From Chryseobacterium daeguense DSM 19388 (GTDB lineage: Bacteria > Bacteroidota > Bacteroidia > Flavobacteriales > Weeksellaceae), in the NCBI RefSeq assembly GCF_000430825.1, contig NZ_AUMT01000011.1, forward strand, positions 92,222-156,221: a stretch of DNA of 64,000 nucleotides. The letters are read 5' to 3'. The translations under genes and the position numbers were made by a program. Of the stretch, positions 61,443 to 64,000 are shown one piece after another. How positions within the stretch are numbered: the first letter of the stretch is position 1; the number at the start of each line of letters is the position of its first letter. Below the pieces are notes generated by a model. It did no database searches. It saw only the letters and a program-made list of their open reading frames with translations, and was not told the origin of the DNA.

Positions 61443-62101
61443 GCAAACTGCACATCGACAGCATTACAAAATCTTTCGGTTCAAAAAAGATATTGCAGGA
61501 TGTTTATCTGAGCATTAAAACCGGAGAAATTGCAGGATTACTAGGAAGGAATGGCGAAGGCAAATCTACTCTGCTGGAAATTATTTTCGGAACCGTAAAA
61601 GGTGATACCCAATTCGTAAAAATAGATCAAAAGATCCTGCAAACTCAGGCTGATAGGAAAAACAATATAGCTTATCTGCCGCAACATTTTTTTCTTCCCC
61701 GAAATGTAAAAATTAAGAATCTGATCCCGCTATTCTGTACAAAGCAAAATACCGAGAAGCTTTTTAATTTAGATCTTATGAAAACTTTTCTTCATAAAGC
61801 CCCAGGAAAACTTTCCGGCGGAGAAAAGAAAATTACTGAAGCTCTGTTAATCCTTTATTCAAATTCAAAATTTATATTGCTGGATGAGCCTTTCAACGGG
61901 CTTTCGCCTAAAATGACCAGTGAAATACAGAAGATCATAAAAGAACAGGCTGAACAGAAAGGAATTATCATTTCAGACCATCGCTTTCAGGAGGTTGCGG
62001 CTATTTCGGATAGCATGTATCTGCTTTCTGATACGGTTTTAAGACCTGTGAAAGATTTAGAAGAATTGAAACAATATAATTATCTTCCGAAAAGTATTTA
62101 A
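61439..62101 (+). CDS. ABC transporter ATP-binding protein
   Basis: A 220-residue ABC ATPase. DSITKSFGSKKILQDVYLSI, Walker A GLLGRNGEGKSTLLEIIFG (with Glu-Gly in place of the usual Ala-Gly), Q-loop YLPQHFFLPRN, signature KLSGGEKKITEALLI, Walker B FILLDEPFNGLSP and switch His in IISDHRFQE. All parts for ATP hydrolysis are present. The only co-encoded membrane partner is the 92-residue protein upstream. It may power a very small exporter or membrane-stress function. Confidence 0.92.
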   Translation: MSKLHIDSITKSFGSKKILQDVYLSIKTGEIAGLLGRNGEGKSTLLEIIFGTVKGDTQFVKIDQKILQTQADRKNNIAYLPQHFFLPRNVKIKNLIPLFCTKQNTEKLFNLDLMKTFLHKAPGKLSGGEKKITEALLILYSNSKFILLDEPFNGLSPKMTSEIQKIIKEQAEQKGIIISDHRFQEVAAISDSMYLLSDTVLRPVKDLEELKQYNYLPKSI

Positions 62102-62105
62102 TTTA

Positions 62106-62113
62106 TATATTTG
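62106..62113 (+). promoter_or_regulatory. -7 box TATATTTG
   Basis: Perfect TAnnTTTG match 18 nt before ATG 62132. A TTG-start reading at 62111 would fall inside the box. Confidence 0.55.
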
Positions 62114-62131
62114 AACAGTCAAAAAATTTTC

Positions 62132-62932
62132 ATGATGATTTCCGTAAACAAAGCGTTTTATTTATCAGTTTTCAGTCTTTTTTCCATGGCTTTTGCAAAA
62201 GGTCAGAATAAAGTTCCTTTCGGTGTTGTAAAAGCTGAGGAAGGCTATGCCATGGTGCGTGTCCATAAAGAAGACTACAGAAAAATAGTAGATAAAATCC
62301 GGATGAAAACCGGTGATGTTTTTGTTTATGTAAAACCCGCTCCCGGAGAAACCGAATGGATCTGGATCAAATATCCTGAAAAAAGCGACACAGAAAAACC
62401 TTTCGTACGATACGACAGCATTACAAAAGAAGGGATGGTGAATAAGAACCGCGTGGTATTCGTAGACCAGCTTCCTCATTTTACGCCCTCAAAATCTAAA
62501 AACGGGAAATCATTAATTTTTACGGATGATTCTAACCCAAAAATTCCGGGAAACCAGAGAACTAAAGTGATTATCGACATCTATCCTTCTTACGCCCACA
62601 TCAAAAAACAGGAAAAAGATGCTGATGGAAATATCACTAAACTTGATAAAGTAAAGCCTTGGGGAATCGGGAAAGAAGTTCCTGAAGGTTTAACTGAAAT
62701 TAAATCTGTGCGCGTACAGCAGCCCGGAAGAGGTTCCGTTTTTGTAAGGGATGCCATTAAAAATATGTTCCAGCCTACGATGGACTTCAATAATGTAGGG
62801 GTTACCGCGATTGATAATGACCACATTTTTCTATACATGATCAACGGAACGGGTGAAAACCGATATACCACTATCTGGACCATTAAGCAAGGTAAAGTGG
62901 AAAGTCAGATCATTTTCAAAAACCCTGAATAA
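62132..62932 (+). CDS. Secreted protein of unknown function
   Basis: A 266-residue exported protein. ATG 62132 (or 62135) is chosen because the longer TTG start overlaps the promoter. Signal peptide MMISVNKAFYLSVFSLFSMA (cleaved near KGQ). The mature part is beta-rich with Lys/Pro: VYVKPAPGETEWIWIKYPEK, FVRYDSITKEGMVNKNRVVF, YPSYAHIKKQEKDADGN, VQQPGRGSVFVRDA. No family or catalytic motif recognised. It lies just upstream of a cobalamin riboswitch that has its own promoter. Confidence 0.75.
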   Translation: MMISVNKAFYLSVFSLFSMAFAKGQNKVPFGVVKAEEGYAMVRVHKEDYRKIVDKIRMKTGDVFVYVKPAPGETEWIWIKYPEKSDTEKPFVRYDSITKEGMVNKNRVVFVDQLPHFTPSKSKNGKSLIFTDDSNPKIPGNQRTKVIIDIYPSYAHIKKQEKDADGNITKLDKVKPWGIGKEVPEGLTEIKSVRVQQPGRGSVFVRDAIKNMFQPTMDFNNVGVTAIDNDHIFLYMINGTGENRYTTIWTIKQGKVESQIIFKNPE

Positions 62933-62947
62933 TTCACCAATAATCAT

Positions 62948-62955
62948 TATTTTTG
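62948..62955 (+). promoter_or_regulatory. -7 box TATTTTTG ahead of the cobalamin riboswitch
   Basis: Perfect TAnnTTTG match a few bases before the riboswitch 5' end, so the element has its own transcript start. Confidence 0.65.
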
Positions 62956-63148
62956 TACCTGAAAGCAACAAGCCTTACGTTTGCTGCCTTCAAGAAACTG
63001 GTTTTGCTTAGCTGCAGATTAAAAGGGAATCGTGTGAAAATCACGAACTGTCGCGCAACTGTAAGTAAATGAAGTCTTTATATAAATCCACTGTTTCTTT
63101 TTTGAGATGGGAAGGAATAAAGATGTTACAAGTCAGGAGACCTGCCTT
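62956..63148 (+). promoter_or_regulatory. Cobalamin (B12) riboswitch
   Basis: All conserved parts occur in the right order: AAAAGGGAATCGTGTGAAAA at 63021-63040, then CTGTCGCGCAACTGTAA ending at 63064, CCACTG at 63088-63093, GGGAAGG at 63109-63115, and the B12 box AAGTCAGGAGACCTGCC at 63130-63146. It starts right behind a TATTTTTG promoter box. The only gene downstream on this strand within the window is a hotdog thioesterase whose ATG is 124 nt after the B12 box; such riboswitches usually control B12 uptake or synthesis genes or B12-independent isozymes. No typical terminator is visible after it, so control of translation would be expected. Confidence 0.9.
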
Positions 63149-63272
63149 TTCTTATTAACAAAAAAACTTTCGCGATTTGAAGTTTATTGATCCAATAGAT
63201 GCCCGGAGATTTCTGTCTCTGTCATTTTCTGTTGTTTTAATATGTTCATTTCGCTTTAATTAATAATGAAAT
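63149..63272 (+). other. Leader between riboswitch and thioesterase gene
   Basis: No gene beyond a 5-codon frame (ATG at 63242, MFISL, TAA) just before the thioesterase. The stretch may be an expression platform, or what is left after deletion of the riboswitch's original gene. Confidence 0.4.
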
Positions 63273-63656
63273 ATGACAACAGAGGAAAGAATTGAAGCAT
63301 CCGAAACCAGAATCTTTAAAGCGGTTTTCCCGAACACAACCAATCATTATGACACTCTTTTCGGAGGTACGGCGATGCAATTAATGGATGAAGTAGCCTT
63401 TATTGCAGCTACAAGGTTTGCAAGAAAACGTGTAGTAACCGTGAACAGCGATAAAATTGATTTTAAAAAGCCAATTCCCGCAGGAACCATTGTAGAGCTT
63501 ATCGGCAGAGTTTCCCATGTAGGAACAACGAGTATGAAGGTAAATGTAGAAATCTATACCGAACAGATGTATTCTTATGAAAGGGAAAGAGCGATTGTAG
63601 GTGATTTTACTTTTGTGGCAATAGATGAACTCAAGAAACCGATTTCGATATTATAA
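63273..63656 (+). CDS. Acyl-CoA thioesterase (YciA/BACH-type hotdog)
   Basis: A 127-residue single-hotdog protein. VFPNTTNHYDTLFGGTAMQL contains the catalytic Asp of the hotdog acyl-CoA thioesterases, followed by MDEVAFIAATRFARKRVVTV, the DKIDFKKPIPAGTIVELIGR strand and THVGTTSMKVNVEI-like VGTTSMKVNVEIYTEQ. It hydrolyses acyl-CoAs; chain length is unknown. It is preceded by the B12 riboswitch and followed by two GC-rich hairpins. Confidence 0.9.
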   Translation: MTTEERIEASETRIFKAVFPNTTNHYDTLFGGTAMQLMDEVAFIAATRFARKRVVTVNSDKIDFKKPIPAGTIVELIGRVSHVGTTSMKVNVEIYTEQMYSYERERAIVGDFTFVAIDELKKPISIL

Positions 63657-63686
63657 GGCCCGGCGGCCGGAGGCCGCCCGAGCCCG
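63657..63686 (+). repeat. GC-rich hairpin after the thioesterase gene
   Basis: GGCCCGGCGGCC facing GGCCGCCCGAGCC around GGA. It is strikingly GC-rich in an AT-rich genome and not followed directly by a T-run longer than five. Confidence 0.6.
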
Positions 63687-63712
63687 ATATTTTTAACTTG
63701 TTTTTTAAAGTG

Positions 63713-63748
63713 GTTTCGGCGGGCTTTGCCCGCCGAAACTTTTATTTA
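63713..63748 (+). terminator. Strong terminator hairpin
   Basis: A 12-bp perfect stem GTTTCGGCGGGC / GCCCGCCGAAAC with loop TTT, followed by TTTTATTT. Confidence 0.8.
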
Positions 63749-63750
63749 CT

Positions 63751-63845
63751 ATTCCCACGGATTACACAGATTTCCAAAGATGTTTATGTTTATTTTGATA
63801 AAAAGTGCGATATCATCTGTGAAAATCTGTGTAATCCATGGGAAT
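63751..63845. repeat. Large inverted repeat of the GGATTACACAGATTT family
   Basis: Two 32-base arms (63751-63782 and 63814-63845; core GGATTACACAGATTT / AAATCTGTGTAATCC) match at about 29 positions around a 31-base spacer. The words recur in the smaller inverted repeat at 51750-51811. Similar ATCTGTGTAATC sequences are frequent between genes of Bacteroidota. Confidence 0.75.
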
Positions 63846-63894
63846 TTTTATCATGTTATTAGATTAAAAACCTTATTCTAACTTTATAGTAAAT

Positions 63895-64000
63895 CTATTT
63901 CAAAACCTTCTCAGTTTCCAGGTTTTTAATTAACAAATATTGAAAAGCTTCTCCCAACTCATCCGAAGCTCTGCTGATGGCATTTTCCAGCATATTTCTG
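63895..64000 (-). CDS. 3' end of an unknown gene (cut by the window)
   Basis: An open minus-strand frame enters from the window edge and ends with TAG at 63895-63897. It encodes about 35 residues with a helical, acidic-amphipathic look (NMLENAISRASDELGEAFQY, then LLIKNLETEKVLK). Too short to identify; it could be a soluble helical protein. Confidence 0.6.
   Translation of the reverse strand, partial: RNMLENAISRASDELGEAFQYLLIKNLETEKVLK

Noticed and set aside
1..64000. tRNA or rRNA genes
   Set aside because: I looked for tRNA-like T-arm words (GGTTCGAATCC type) and rRNA words in the gaps and saw none that could fold as a complete tRNA; a covariance-model scan would be decisive.

Overview
The window looks like chromosomal DNA from a flavobacterium of the Chryseobacterium type (Bacteroidota, Weeksellaceae). 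The evidence is an AT-rich sequence, many promoters with the Bacteroidota -7 box TAnnTTTG, type IX secretion genes (porV, porU, gldJ), a SusC/SusD pair, the mevalonate-pathway gene mvaD, and a microviridin-like peptide locus of a kind known from Chryseobacterium. No rRNA, tRNA, insertion sequence, prophage or CRISPR array was seen. The genus is inferred from gene content, not from a database match.

Layout. 0.4-2.4 kb: two tandem paralogous secreted proteins. 2.4-7.5 kb: a tripartite drug-efflux operon (TetR, TolC-type channel, HlyD-type adaptor, DHA2 pump). 7.6-15.7 kb: an unknown gene, holB, an envelope operon (beta-barrel, lptC, anmK), a broken small gene, an SRPBCC protein, a NUDIX hydrolase and murF. 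15.7-22.6 kb: gldJ divergent from porU-porV, the core type IX secretion block. 22.9-32.8 kb: a FUSC-type membrane protein, a phosphopantetheinyl transferase, ahcY, lipoproteins, a YiaA protein, a DUF285-repeat adhesin with a type IX sorting tail, purE and an EamA transporter. 32.8-42.1 kb: purK, TauE/SafE with DUF1634, a YaeR-type VOC protein, an EEP-family membrane protein, mvaD, an acyl-CoA ligase and a reductase. 42.3-44.8 kb: a graspetide operon with two precursor peptides and two ATP-grasp ligases. 44.9-54.7 kb: a hydrolase, pdxJ, susCD, an MscS channel and a two-domain lipoprotein. 54.7-64 kb: small membrane and lipoproteins, ung, a GNAT, a mutS2-like gene, a minimal ABC ATPase pair, a cobalamin riboswitch ahead of a hotdog thioesterase, and the 3' end of one more gene.

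The strongest signal is the graspetide operon. Both precursors carry a PFFAxFLEKQ leader motif and end in a microviridin-type TxKYPSD core. The larger precursor has five consecutive 8-residue units, each starting with Thr, leading into the core. A strong intrinsic terminator lies between the precursor genes and the ligase genes, which would favour substrate over enzyme. Other points of interest are a complete cobalamin riboswitch that faces only a thioesterase, and at least six genes whose start codon lies exactly 4 nt after a TAnnTTTG box, which implies leaderless mRNAs. Several families of dispersed intergenic repeats are also present.

Start codons were revised from the longest open frame wherever a signal peptide, family N-terminus or promoter pointed to an internal start.
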